A stretch of 64,000 nt of DNA from Streptomyces endophytica (GTDB lineage Bacteria; Actinomycetota; Actinomycetes; Streptomycetales; Streptomycetaceae): contig NZ_CP110636.1 in NCBI RefSeq assembly GCF_026153355.1, forward strand, positions 1-64,000. Direction: 5' to 3'. How positions within the stretch are numbered: position 1 is the first letter of the stretch; each line of letters starts with the position of its first letter. The translations under genes and the position numbers were made by a program. Shown here one piece after another: positions 54,838-63,229 of the stretch. The notes beneath the pieces are model-generated. The model was not told the DNA's origin. It saw only the letters and a list, made by a program, of their open reading frames with translations, and searched no databases.

Positions 54838-55508
54838 TCGACGTACTGATCGTGGACGACGATGCACAGGTCGCGCGGATCAACGCCGCGTACGTCGCCA
54901 AGGTGCAGGGTTTCCGGGTCAGTTGTGTCGCACATACGGCGGCGGAGGCCCTGGTCGCCCTGGAGACGCACCCCGTCGAACTGATCCTGCTGGACCACTA
55001 CCTGCCCGACCGGACCGGCCTCCAACTGGTCGGCGAACTACGGCGTCGTGGCCTCTTCACCGACGTGATCATGGTGACGGCGGCCCGCGACATCGCGACC
55101 GTACAGGCCGCGATGCGGCACGGCGCGCTCCAGTACCTGGTCAAGCCGTTCACCTTCGCGGGCCTGCGCTCCAAGCTGGAGGGCTATGCGGCGCTGCACC
55201 GCACCTTCGCCGGCGGCGGACAGGCCGAGCAGTCCGAAGTGGACCGGCTCTTCGGTGCGTTGGGCGCCGCCAACGCCGGGCCCGCCGAGCTGCCCAAGGG
55301 GCACTCCACCGCCACCGCCGACCGCGTGCGCACGGTGCTGCGCTCCGCGGACACGCCACTCTCGGCCCAGGACGTCGCACACCGGGCCGGACTGAGCCGG
55401 CAGACCGCCCAGCGCTATCTGAAGCTCCTGGAACGCGCCGGCCGGATCCGCCTCACCCTCCGGTACGGCGAGACGGGCCGCCCGGAACACCGCTACGAAT
55501 GGGTCTGA
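54834..55508 (+). CDS. CitB/DcuR-type response regulator
   Basis: Response regulator of 224 residues, start GTG 54834 overlapping the kinase stop. Receiver: VLIVDDDAQVARINAAYVAK, phospho-Asp in LILLDHYLPDRTG, MVTAARD, and the Lys in LVKPFTFAGLRSKLEGY. The C-terminal helix-turn-helix is RSADTPLSAQDVAHRAGLSR with QTAQRYLKLLERAGRIRLTL. The system by family controls carboxylate uptake genes; the adjacent acetate-type symporter at 55558-57162 is an obvious candidate target, though it is convergent. The frame is intact. Confidence 0.9.
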   Translation: MIDVLIVDDDAQVARINAAYVAKVQGFRVSCVAHTAAEALVALETHPVELILLDHYLPDRTGLQLVGELRRRGLFTDVIMVTAARDIATVQAAMRHGALQYLVKPFTFAGLRSKLEGYAALHRTFAGGGQAEQSEVDRLFGALGAANAGPAELPKGHSTATADRVRTVLRSADTPLSAQDVAHRAGLSRQTAQRYLKLLERAGRIRLTLRYGETGRPEHRYEWV

Positions 55509-55521
55509 CCCCTGGCGGAGG

Positions 55522-55561
55522 CTAGGGCCTTTCCGACCCTGACCCATCGGACAGGCCCTAG
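55522..55561. terminator. Bidirectional hairpin between convergent operons
   Basis: CTAGGGCCT and AGGCCCTAG pair at the outside, CCGA and TCGG inside, with a two-base internal loop. The hairpin overlaps the stop codon of the symporter gene. Confidence 0.75.
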
Positions 55562-57162
55562 ACCGCGCCCGCCCCGGTGAGCGCCCGTACCTCCGTCTCC
55601 GCGTGCCGGGCCGGATCGGCGGCCTCCGGGGAGAGCAGGGTGCCCAGCCAGCCCATCAGGAATCCCAAGGGGATCGAGACCGCCCCCGGATTGGACAGCG
55701 GGAAGACGGCGAAGTCCAGGTGGGGGAAGAGGGATTCCGGGCCTCCGGAGACCACAGGTGAGAGGACCACCAGGGTGAGCGCGGGGACCAGCCCGCCGTA
55801 GACGGACCAGACGGCACCCCGTGTCGTGAAACGGCGCCAGAACAGGGCGTAGAGCAGGGCCGGCACATTGGCCGAGGCGGCGACCGCGAAGGCCAGGCCC
55901 ACCAGGAAGGCGATGTTCAGGTCCTGGGCGAGCAGCGCCAGGGCGATGGCGACGGCTCCGACCGCGACCGCGGCGAGCCGTGCCACGGCCACCTCGCGTC
56001 GCTGTGCGTCCCGTACCGTGCCGCGCGGGCGGCGCAGCGAGGCGTACAGGTCGTGGGCCACGGAGGCCGACGAGGCGAGGGTGATGCCGGCGACCACGGC
56101 CAGGATGGTGGCGAAGGCGACCGCGGCCACCACGGCGAAGAGAACTGTTCCTCCGGTGGAGCCAGCCCCGCCTCCCAGGTCGACGGCGAGCAGTGGAACG
56201 GCAGTGTTGCCCGCCGGGTTGGAGGCCCGGACCGCATCGCTGCCCACCACGGCGGCGGCCCCGAAGCCGAGCACGACGGTCATCAGGTAGAAGCCGCCGA
56301 TCAGCCCGATGGACCAGCCGACGGAACGGCGGGCGGCCCGCGCCGTGGGCACGGTGTAGAACCGCGACAGGATGTGCGGCAGCCCCGCCGTCCCCAGGAC
56401 GAGCGCCAGTCCGAGGCTGAGGAAGTCCAGCCGCGCGGTCCAGTCACCGCCGTATTTGAGACCCGGCGCGAGGAACGCCCTTCCGTGGCCGCTGCGTTCG
56501 GCGGCGGTGGTCAGCAGTGCGCCGAGGTCCCCGTGGAACCGGATCACCACCAGGACGGTCAGGGCCACGGCCCCGCCCAGGAGGAGCACCGCTTTGACCA
56601 CCTGGATCCAGGTGGTGGCCCGCATTCCGCCGAAGGCGACGTAGACCACCATAAGGGCGCCCACGCCGATCACCATCCAGGTACGGGCCTGCGGTCCGGC
56701 GCCGCCGAGCAGCAGCGCCACCAGACTGCCGGCACCGACCATCTGCGCCACCAGATAGAGCACGGACACGGTGACAGAGGCCGCGCCGACCGCGATCCGC
56801 ACGGGGCGCTCCCGCATCCGTGCCGCGACGACGTCGGCAACGGTGAACCGCCCGCAGTTCCGGACGAGTTCGGCCACCAGGAAGAGCACGAGCAGCCAGG
56901 CGACGAGGAAGCCGACCGAATACAGCAGCCCGTCGTAGCCGAAGAGGGCGATCAGCCCGGTGATGCCGAGGAAGGACGCGGCGGACATGTAGTCACCCGC
57001 GATGGCGAAACCATTCTCCATGGGGGAGAAGAGCCTCCCGCCGGCGTAGAACTCCTCCGCGGAGCCACGTCTGCGGCGTCCCGCCCAGAGGGTGATCGCC
57101 AGAGTGAGCGCGATGAAGGCGCTGACCAGAGTCAGGGCGAGGGTCTCGTGGCCGCCGGTCAC
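55558..57162 (-). CDS. Sodium:solute symporter, acetate (ActP) type
   Basis: Sodium-coupled monocarboxylate permease of 534 residues, about 13 helices. GTG 57162 overlaps the DUF485 stop by four bases. The SSS signature parts are visible: GGRLFSPMENGFAIAGDYMS with AASFLGITGLIALFGYDGLL, LVAELVRNCGRFTVADVVAA, YLVAQMVGAGSLVALLLGG, FGGMRATTWIQVVKAVLLLG and LVLGTAGLPHILSRFYTVPT. It ends in a charged tail. The frame is intact. DUF485 plus SSS pairs are typical acetate/pyruvate uptake modules. The CitA/CitB-type system lies next door in convergent orientation. Confidence 0.92.
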   Translation of the reverse strand: MTGGHETLALTLVSAFIALTLAITLWAGRRRRGSAEEFYAGGRLFSPMENGFAIAGDYMSAASFLGITGLIALFGYDGLLYSVGFLVAWLLVLFLVAELVRNCGRFTVADVVAARMRERPVRIAVGAASVTVSVLYLVAQMVGAGSLVALLLGGAGPQARTWMVIGVGALMVVYVAFGGMRATTWIQVVKAVLLLGGAVALTVLVVIRFHGDLGALLTTAAERSGHGRAFLAPGLKYGGDWTARLDFLSLGLALVLGTAGLPHILSRFYTVPTARAARRSVGWSIGLIGGFYLMTVVLGFGAAAVVGSDAVRASNPAGNTAVPLLAVDLGGGAGSTGGTVLFAVVAAVAFATILAVVAGITLASSASVAHDLYASLRRPRGTVRDAQRREVAVARLAAVAVGAVAIALALLAQDLNIAFLVGLAFAVAASANVPALLYALFWRRFTTRGAVWSVYGGLVPALTLVVLSPVVSGGPESLFPHLDFAVFPLSNPGAVSIPLGFLMGWLGTLLSPEAADPARHAETEVRALTGAGAV

Positions 57163-57662
57163 CGTGCGTTCCCCCCGGTCAGTTCCTGGGTTTCCCAGCG
57201 GATCTCCAGCGCCGCGCGGTCCCGCCGCAGCCGTGCGTGCCGCATGTAGGCCCAGGCGAGGAGAAACGTTGTGGCGAACTGGCCGAGCCCGGCGGCCATC
57301 GCCACGTTGAAGGCGCCGACGAGCGGACGGGCCATGAGCCCCGGCGCGGCGATCGCCGCCACCACATAGGCGAGGTACCAGATCAGGAAGGCAAGGGTGG
57401 CCGGGACGACGAAGCTCCGGTAACGGCGGCGCACCTCCTGGAACGCCCCACTTCGGTGCACCGCCAGATAGATCTCGCCCGGGGGAATCCCGCTGTCCCG
57501 CGGCCCTCCTACGGTCAGCGGCTCCTCGGTATCCCCTTCGTGGCCCGCCGCTTCGACCGCACCGGCAGGCTCTGCCCACCCGGGGGCGAGGGCGTCATAC
57601 CAGGGGTCGTCGAGCCGTACGGCCCCGGGCTCACCGGCCGAGCGGCCGTCGTGCTTGTCCAC
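57159..57662 (-). CDS. DUF485 (YjcH-like) partner of the symporter
   Basis: Protein of 167 residues, start GTG 57662 with AAGGAGAG upstream. A Gly/Glu/Pro-rich N-terminus of about 70 residues precedes the DUF485 part: VHRSGAFQEVRRRYRSFVVP, ATLAFLIWYLAYVVAAIAAP (helix one) and VAMAAGLGQFATTFLLAWAY (helix two). It is translationally coupled to the symporter (GTGA overlap). Such small membrane proteins accompany ActP-type permeases, and their exact role is not established. Confidence 0.9.
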   Translation of the reverse strand: MDKHDGRSAGEPGAVRLDDPWYDALAPGWAEPAGAVEAAGHEGDTEEPLTVGGPRDSGIPPGEIYLAVHRSGAFQEVRRRYRSFVVPATLAFLIWYLAYVVAAIAAPGLMARPLVGAFNVAMAAGLGQFATTFLLAWAYMRHARLRRDRAALEIRWETQELTGGNAR

Positions 57663-57779
57663 CGAACTCTCCTTGGTGCACGGGTTGGTTGTCCGTGCCG
57701 CCCAAGGGTGGACAGAAAGGAAGATCCCGGACGCACGCTTGCGGACCCTTCACCCCATCAGGTGATGGACCACCAGGAA

Positions 57780-58454
57780 CTACCCGGGCGGCTGTGCGAG
57801 CCCGTGGCGGTACGCGTAGTGGATCGCCTGAGCCCGGTCGCGCAGCCCCGCCTTGGCGAAGAGATTGTTGATGTGGGTCTTCACGGTCGCCGTGGAAACG
57901 TGCAGGGTGCGGGCGATCTCCGGATTCGACAACCCCTCGGCGACCAGCCGCAACACCTCCACCTCGCGCGCGGTCAGCCCGTCCGGGGGCTCCGCCGGCG
58001 GCTGCGGCACGGTGTGGGCGGGCTCGGTGAAGCGCTCCAGGAGACGGCGCTGGATCTTCGGCGACAGGCCCGCCTCACCGGAAAGCACGTCGTCGATGGC
58101 ACGGACGATCTCGTCACCGTCCGCGTCCTTGGTCAGATAGCCGCGGGCGCCGGCCTGCAGGGCGGGGAAGAGCGAGTCGTCGTCGGCGTAGGTGGTGAGC
58201 ACCACGACCTGGGTGCCGGGGTGCTCCGCGCGGATCCGGCGGGTGGCCTCGACCCCGTCGCAGCGGGGCATGCGCAGGTCCATCAGGACGACGTCCGGGG
58301 CGTAACGGGCGACCAGTTGGACCGCCTCCTCGCCGTCCGGCGCCGAACCGACGACCTCGATGCCCGGCAGCAGCCCCAGCAGCATCACGATTCCCTCGCG
58401 CACCACTGTCTGATCATCGGCGACCACGACCCGCGTCACCGTACGTGCCGTCAT
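57780..58454 (-). CDS. NarL/LuxR-type response regulator
   Basis: Response regulator of 224 residues, start ATG 58454. Receiver: VVVADDQTVVREGIVMLLGL (acidic pair), the phospho-Asp in DVVLMDLRMPRCDGVEA, TTYADDD, and Lys in GARGYLTKDADGDEIVRAI. LuxR helix-turn-helix: LTAREVEVLRLVAEGLSNPE and IARTLHVSTATVKTHINNLF. The frame is intact. Its ATG overlaps the kinase stop by four bases, so the pair is translationally coupled. The target is unknown. Confidence 0.92.
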   Translation of the reverse strand: MTARTVTRVVVADDQTVVREGIVMLLGLLPGIEVVGSAPDGEEAVQLVARYAPDVVLMDLRMPRCDGVEATRRIRAEHPGTQVVVLTTYADDDSLFPALQAGARGYLTKDADGDEIVRAIDDVLSGEAGLSPKIQRRLLERFTEPAHTVPQPPAEPPDGLTAREVEVLRLVAEGLSNPEIARTLHVSTATVKTHINNLFAKAGLRDRAQAIHYAYRHGLAQPPG

Positions 58455-59560
58455 GCGGGCACCCGCAACCGCACCACGAAGCCCTCCTCGTCAGGGCCGG
58501 ACTCCAGCGTTCCGCCGAGGAGTTCGGCACGCTCCCGCATCCCGAGCAGACCGTACCCGGAACCGCTCGCGGAGAGTTCGGCGGACCGTCCGCGGCCCCC
58601 GTCGTCCCGCACTTCGAGCCCCACGTCGTCCGCCCCGTAGTCCAGCCGCACGCGCACCCGCGCCCCCGGGGCGTGCTTGCGCACGTTCGTGAGCGCCTCC
58701 TGGGCGACCCTGCGGACCGTGAGGCCCGCCTCGGCCGGCAGCACGCGGGGCTCGCCCGTCACGTCCAGCCGAGCGCCCTCAGCGGCCGTCAGGCGGCGCA
58801 GGAGGTCCTCGACCGGGATCATCTCCCCGCGGAGGGCGGAAAGCGCCTCACGGGTGCCGTCAAGCCCTTCCCGGGCCATCCCCCGGCACGCCACGACCCG
58901 CTCCAGGAGCTGTGCGCGGTCCGCCTCCAGGTCGGGACTGCGCTGGATCAGTTGCCGCACCGCCTCCAGATGCACCAACTGGGCGCTCAGGCTGTGGGCG
59001 AGGACGTCGTGGATCTCCCGCGCGATCCGGCCCCGTTCGGCCAGTGCCGCCGACTCCGCCTCGGCCTTGCGGGCCGCCCGCTCCTGGGCCAGCAGCCGCT
59101 GGGCGTTGCCGCGCGCCTCGGCGTCGAGGCGGATGACGTAGCCGGCCAGGGCCAGGCCCGCGGTGGTCGTGATGGTCGTCAGCCAGCTGTCGGTGTTCAT
59201 CACGGCGTAAGCGGCGAGCGCGGCCGACGAGCACAGCACGCCGACGGCCAGCGGCAGCCGCTCCATCGCGGTGATGGCGCAGGCGCACCACAGGACGATC
59301 GCCGGCGTCCGGGCACCGGCGAAGGAGAAGCCGAAGGCCGCGGCCTCCAGGACGAGCAACAGGCCGACGGACGGCCAGAGAAGGCGCTCGCGCGTCACGC
59401 GGAAGAAGGCGCGGAACGCCACGAGCGTGGTGGCGACCCCCGCGAGCGCCGCCACCAGTGCCCAGCCCCGGAAGTGCGGCCCGGCCACCGTGGACCACGT
59501 CAGCCCCGCGACGACCAGGACGCGCACCGACCGGCCGATCCACAACCGGGCGCCGCTCAT
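58451..59560 (-). CDS. NarL-type sensor histidine kinase
   Basis: Histidine kinase of 369 residues from ATG 59560 (MSGARLWIGRSVRVLVVAGL); TTG 59602 upstream is an alternative. There are four to five helices (VLVVAGLTWSTVAG, ALVAALAGVATTLVAFRAFF, PSVGLLLVLEAAAFGFSFAG, PLAVGVLCSSAALAAYAVMN). The HisKA_3 part is ERGRIAREIHDVLAHSLSAQ with LVHLEAVRQLIQ (phospho-His), and the ATPase end is VRRVAQEALTNVRKHAPGAR, with LEVRDDGGRGRSAEL and GYGLLGMRERAELLGG. The frame is intact. The signal is not recognisable; no extracellular domain of size is present, so an intramembrane signal is possible. Confidence 0.88.
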   Translation of the reverse strand: MSGARLWIGRSVRVLVVAGLTWSTVAGPHFRGWALVAALAGVATTLVAFRAFFRVTRERLLWPSVGLLLVLEAAAFGFSFAGARTPAIVLWCACAITAMERLPLAVGVLCSSAALAAYAVMNTDSWLTTITTTAGLALAGYVIRLDAEARGNAQRLLAQERAARKAEAESAALAERGRIAREIHDVLAHSLSAQLVHLEAVRQLIQRSPDLEADRAQLLERVVACRGMAREGLDGTREALSALRGEMIPVEDLLRRLTAAEGARLDVTGEPRVLPAEAGLTVRRVAQEALTNVRKHAPGARVRVRLDYGADDVGLEVRDDGGRGRSAELSASGSGYGLLGMRERAELLGGTLESGPDEEGFVVRLRVPA

Positions 59561-59662
59561 GCCTTCCCGGGACAGCGACTCCCGCAGGGGCCAGCTCGTC
59601 AAGGCAGGGGCAGCACGTACGGTCCTCGGTCGGTGGGTGGCGGTATCGGGCGCGCCGGGGCC

Positions 59663-60151
59663 TCAGCCCGCGACAGGAACACCGTACGTCCGCTGGAAGG
59701 CCTGGGCCCGCCAGGTGGTGACCCCGGTCCGGGTCAGCAGCATGCCGGCGACCGAGAGCATGATCGCCGGGGTGCCCTGATGGACGCCCATGGCCCCGGC
59801 GATGGCCATCAGGCCGCCGCGCAGCACCATGGCGCAGAGCCACACGCCGGCCGCCGCCCAGCTGCCCTTGGTCCACACCACCCCGTCCGCGTCCGTCCAG
59901 ATGCGCGTCGTCCAGGCCCAGCCCGCACCGCAGCCCAGCCCTATCAGGAGCCCGACGGCCAGCAGGACGGCGGACGCGGTCCGGTGGGCGGGGTCCAGGA
60001 GGCCGGGGTCGCGCAGCGCCAGGAAGGCCAGGACGGCGGGGATCAGCCACCACTTCTTGCCCTCGGACGTGATGCGCTGGGCGCTGAACTGCTTGATGAA
60101 CACGAACACGACAGCCGCGGCGATCGCCACGATGTTGAGCAGGCCGCTCAT
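59663..60151 (-). CDS. DUF1453-like membrane protein
   Basis: Protein of 162 residues with about four helices, start ATG 60151 (MSGLLNIVAIAAAVVFVFIK). Conserved-looking parts are FSAQRITSEGKKWWLIPAVL, RTASAVLLAVGLLIGLGCGA, WTTRIWTDADGVVWTKGSW and GMLLTRTGVTTWRAQAFQRT. It resembles CcdC/DUF1453 membrane proteins. It lies about 100 bases upstream of the NarL-type kinase on the same strand, so it may belong to that operon as a signal-input or target protein. Function unknown. Confidence 0.72.
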   Translation of the reverse strand: MSGLLNIVAIAAAVVFVFIKQFSAQRITSEGKKWWLIPAVLAFLALRDPGLLDPAHRTASAVLLAVGLLIGLGCGAGWAWTTRIWTDADGVVWTKGSWAAAGVWLCAMVLRGGLMAIAGAMGVHQGTPAIMLSVAGMLLTRTGVTTWRAQAFQRTYGVPVAG

Positions 60152-60307
60152 GACCTGAGCCTCCGGGAGACGGGATTTTCCGACGTCCCCGACGCTACGG
60201 AGAGTGGCCGCCGCGCGGATCGGAGCCAGGGTGGGGCCCGGGTGGAAAGCGCGGCGGGCGCCGCTCCACCTGGGGTGGAGAGACGCCCGCCCGGGCTCAG
60301 CGACCGC

Positions 60308-62428
60308 TCAGGTGTCGATCCGGGAACGGTCCAGAGTGGCCGCGGAGTTGGTGATGAACTCCTTGCGGGGGGCGACTTCGTTGCCCATCAGGAGATCGAA
60401 GGTCTTCTCCGCCGCCTCCAGGTCGCTGATGTTGATCCGGCGCAGGGTGCGGTGGCGCGGGTCCATGGTCGTCTCGGCGAGCTGGTCGGCGTCCATCTCA
60501 CCCAGGCCCTTGTAGCGCTGGATGCTGTCCTTGTAGCGGACGTTCTTGCGCTGGAGCTCCAGCAGGGTCTGGCGCAGCTCGTTGTCCGAGTAGGTGTAGA
60601 TGTACTTGTCCTGCCCCTTCTTGGGGTTGGTCAGCTCGATGCGGTGCAGCGGCGGCACGGCGGCGAAGACCCGGCCCTGCTCGACCATCGGGCGCATGTA
60701 GCGCTGGAACAGGGTCAGCAGCAGGATGCGGATGTGGGCGCCGTCGACATCGGCGTCGGCCAGGAAGATGACCTTGCCGTAGCGGGCCGCGTCGATGTCG
60801 AAGGTACGGCCGGAACCGGCCCCTATGACCTGGATGATGGCGCCGCACTCGGCGTTCTTGAGCATGTCCGAGACCGACGACTTCTGGACGTTCAGGATCT
60901 TGCCGCGGATCGGCAGCAGCGCCTGGAACTCGGAATTCCGGGCCAGCTTGGCGGTGCCCAGCGCGGAGTCGCCCTCGACGATGAACAGCTCGCTGCGGTC
61001 GACGTCGTCACTGCGGCAGTCCGCGAGCTTGGCCGGCAGCGAGGAGGACTCCAGCGCCGTCTTCCGCCGCTGCGCCTCCTTGTGCTGGCGCGCGGCGATG
61101 CGGGTGCGGGCAGCCGCGACGACCTTCTCCAGAACGGCGCGCGCCTGCTGCTTGGCGTCCCGCTTGGTGGACGTCAGGAACGCCTTCAGCTCCCGGCTCA
61201 CCACCTGGGCGACGATCCGGGAGGCGGCCGAGGTGCCGAGCACCTCCTTGGTCTGGCCCTCGAACTGCGGCTCGGCGAGGCGTACGGTCACGACCGCCGT
61301 CAGGCCCTCCATGGCGTCGTCCTTGACGACGTCGTCCTCCGCGACGCGGAGCAGCTTGCTCGACCGCAGGACCTCGTTGACCGTCTTGGTGACCGCGCGC
61401 TCGAAGCCGGAGACGTGGGTGCCGCCCTTGGGGGTGGCGATGATGTTGACGAACGACCGGAGCGTGGCGTCGTAGCCCGTGCCCCAGCGCAGCGCGATGT
61501 CGACGCCCAGTTCCCGGGTGACTTCGGTGGGGGTCATGTGGCCGCGGTCGTCGAGGACCGGCACGGTCTCCTTGAACGTGCCCTGCCCGCTGAGCCGCAG
61601 GACGTCGCACACCGCCTTGTCCTGCGCCAGGTACTCGCAGAACTCGCTGATGCCGCCGTCGTAGTGGAAGGTCTCCTCGGTCTTGCCGGCGCCGTCGAGG
61701 CCGCGCTCGTCGCGGACGACCAGGGTGAGGCCCGGGACGAGGAAGGCGGTCTGGCGGGCGCGGGCGTACAGCGTCTCCAGGGAGAGCTTGGCGTCCTTGA
61801 GGAAGATCTGCCGGTCGGCCCAGTAACGGACGCGGGTGCCGGTCTTGGTCTTGGGGATCCGCTTGCCCTTGTGCAGGCCGTTGGCCGGGTCGAACGGGGC
61901 GTCCGGGCCCGATTCCGTGAAGATGCCGGGGACGCCGCGGCGGAAGCTGATCGCGTGCGTCTTGCTGTTGCGGTCGACCTCGACGTCGAGCCGGGCGGAG
62001 AGGGCGTTGACGACCGAGGCGCCGACGCCGTGCAGACCGCCGGAGGCCGCGTACGAACCGCCGCCGAACTTTCCGCCGGCGTGCAGCTTGGTCATCACGA
62101 CCTCGACGCCGCTCAGCCCGGTCTTGGGCTCGACGTCCACGGGGATGCCGCGGCCGTTGTCGCGCACCTCCACGGACCCGTCGTCGTGGAGGACCACCTC
62201 GATGTGGTCGCAGTAGCCGCCGAGCGCCTCATCGACGGAGTTGTCGATGATCTCCCAGAGGCAGTGCATCAGACCGCGGCTGTCCGTGGAGCCGATGTAC
62301 ATGCCGGGGCGCTTGCGGACCGCTTCGAGGCCCTCCAGGACGAGCAGATGCCGCGCGGTGTAGTTGGAACCGTCCCGGTCTGCCCCGGTCAGCACTGCGG
62401 TGGACGGCACGGACATCTCGGCGGTCAC
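60308..62428 (-). CDS. parE: ParE, DNA topoisomerase IV subunit B
   Basis: ATPase subunit of topoisomerase IV, 706 residues, start GTG 62428 with GAGGAGCG eight bases upstream. GHKL ATPase parts are LLVLEGLEAVRKRPGMYIGS, WEIIDNSVDEALGGYCDHIE, VRDNGRGIPVDVEP and ASGGLHGVGASVVNALSARL. The transducer Lys region and the TOPRIM domain follow: ELFIVEGDSALGTAKLARNS, LPIRGKILNV and VIFLADADVDGAHIRILLLT (DxD metal site). It ends at NSAATLDRSRIDT. The frame is intact. ParC is encoded 14 kb away on the other strand, the usual Streptomyces arrangement. Confidence 0.93.
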   Translation of the reverse strand: MTAEMSVPSTAVLTGADRDGSNYTARHLLVLEGLEAVRKRPGMYIGSTDSRGLMHCLWEIIDNSVDEALGGYCDHIEVVLHDDGSVEVRDNGRGIPVDVEPKTGLSGVEVVMTKLHAGGKFGGGSYAASGGLHGVGASVVNALSARLDVEVDRNSKTHAISFRRGVPGIFTESGPDAPFDPANGLHKGKRIPKTKTGTRVRYWADRQIFLKDAKLSLETLYARARQTAFLVPGLTLVVRDERGLDGAGKTEETFHYDGGISEFCEYLAQDKAVCDVLRLSGQGTFKETVPVLDDRGHMTPTEVTRELGVDIALRWGTGYDATLRSFVNIIATPKGGTHVSGFERAVTKTVNEVLRSSKLLRVAEDDVVKDDAMEGLTAVVTVRLAEPQFEGQTKEVLGTSAASRIVAQVVSRELKAFLTSTKRDAKQQARAVLEKVVAAARTRIAARQHKEAQRRKTALESSSLPAKLADCRSDDVDRSELFIVEGDSALGTAKLARNSEFQALLPIRGKILNVQKSSVSDMLKNAECGAIIQVIGAGSGRTFDIDAARYGKVIFLADADVDGAHIRILLLTLFQRYMRPMVEQGRVFAAVPPLHRIELTNPKKGQDKYIYTYSDNELRQTLLELQRKNVRYKDSIQRYKGLGEMDADQLAETTMDPRHRTLRRINISDLEAAEKTFDLLMGNEVAPRKEFITNSAATLDRSRIDT

Positions 62429-62872
62429 GCGGTTCGCTCCTCGCTGAATTTCTGGCAGTCCGCATTCCGCGGACTCGGTTGTGGCGGTGTCGCCGGTCAG
62501 AGGGTACCGAGGCCTGGTAGAGCCGATGTGACGCCACCCGTAAGCATGCTCATGGTAGTAGAATTTCGCTCGTGCGTTCGATCGCTCGTTGGGGTGACGT
62601 CCGAGTGACGTGCACATCACGTTCCCTTCGAGGCATGAACCATTTAGGCTCCGGGCACGTCCTCATCAACAACCGGCAAGCCAGCCGGGGGGACAGACCC
62701 AGCACCCAACGTGAATCAGACCACCAAGCAATACGGCTCATTCGCCGCCACCCGGCAGCACCCGGCCCCCTCGAAGAATTTTTTTCGAGGAAAAGGCACG
62801 AGCGGGAACGTTTTCGGCCTGGTTGGATGTTGACCCTGGTACGACAGCTCGTCGAGCTAGAGAAGAGGCGAC
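62429..62872. promoter_or_regulatory. Divergent gap between parE and the DUF7455 gene
   Basis: No gene is supported in these 444 bases. An eight-T hairpin (CCTCGAA / TTCGAGG, 62769-62790) and a palindrome AGCTCG-T-CGAGCT (62846-62858) lie upstream of DUF7455, the latter 14 bases before its start codon. A TTGACC near 62830 could be a -35 box. The parE promoter must lie nearer 62430-62560. Confidence 0.5.
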
Positions 62873-63103
62873 GTGACTACTGTTCTGACACCCGCGAGCC
62901 CGCTGACGGCCGCTGACCGCTGCGACCGCTGCGGCGCCCAGGCATACCTGCGCGTCGTCCTGATGTCCGGCGGAGAACTGCTCTTCTGCGCCCACCACGG
63001 TCGCAAGTTCGAGCCAGAACTCAAGAAGATCGCCGCGGAAATACAGGACGAGACGGAGCGGCTGAACGCTTCTCCGGCGTCCGCGTCCGATGAGGAACGC
63101 TGA
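62873..63103 (+). CDS. DUF7455 zinc-ribbon-like small protein
   Basis: Protein of 76 residues, start GTG 62873 with AGAGGCGAC upstream. Two metal-ligand pairs are visible: DRCDRCGAQAYLRVVL (C-x2-C) and LLFCAHHGRKFEPEL (C-x-H-H), a likely zinc site, followed by an acidic helical tail (IQDETERLNASPASASDEER). The family is conserved beside hrdB in Streptomyces, but no function is established. It converges with the serine protease gene. Confidence 0.85.
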   Translation: MTTVLTPASPLTAADRCDRCGAQAYLRVVLMSGGELLFCAHHGRKFEPELKKIAAEIQDETERLNASPASASDEER

Positions 63104-63147
63104 CACTTCGCATCCACGACGAGCGAGCAGCGGCCCTGCGCCGTGCG

Positions 63148-63185
63148 GCGGGCGGTCACCCCGGCACCACCGGGGGGCCGCCCGC
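63148..63185. terminator. Two-tier hairpin between DUF7455 and the protease gene
   Basis: GCGGGCGG pairs with CCGCCCGC outside, CCCCGG with CCGGGG inside, around CACCA, with small internal bulges. It lies between convergent genes and is probably bidirectional. Confidence 0.75.
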
Positions 63186-63229
63186 ACTCGTTGGCACGCC
63201 CCGGTTTTCTGCCGGCTCCCCGCGGCGGC

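Noticed and set aside
58445..62608. A 1,387-codon plus-strand open frame over the NarL-type system and parE
   Set aside because: It is antisense to intact genes with clear catalytic motifs, a product of high GC at third positions.
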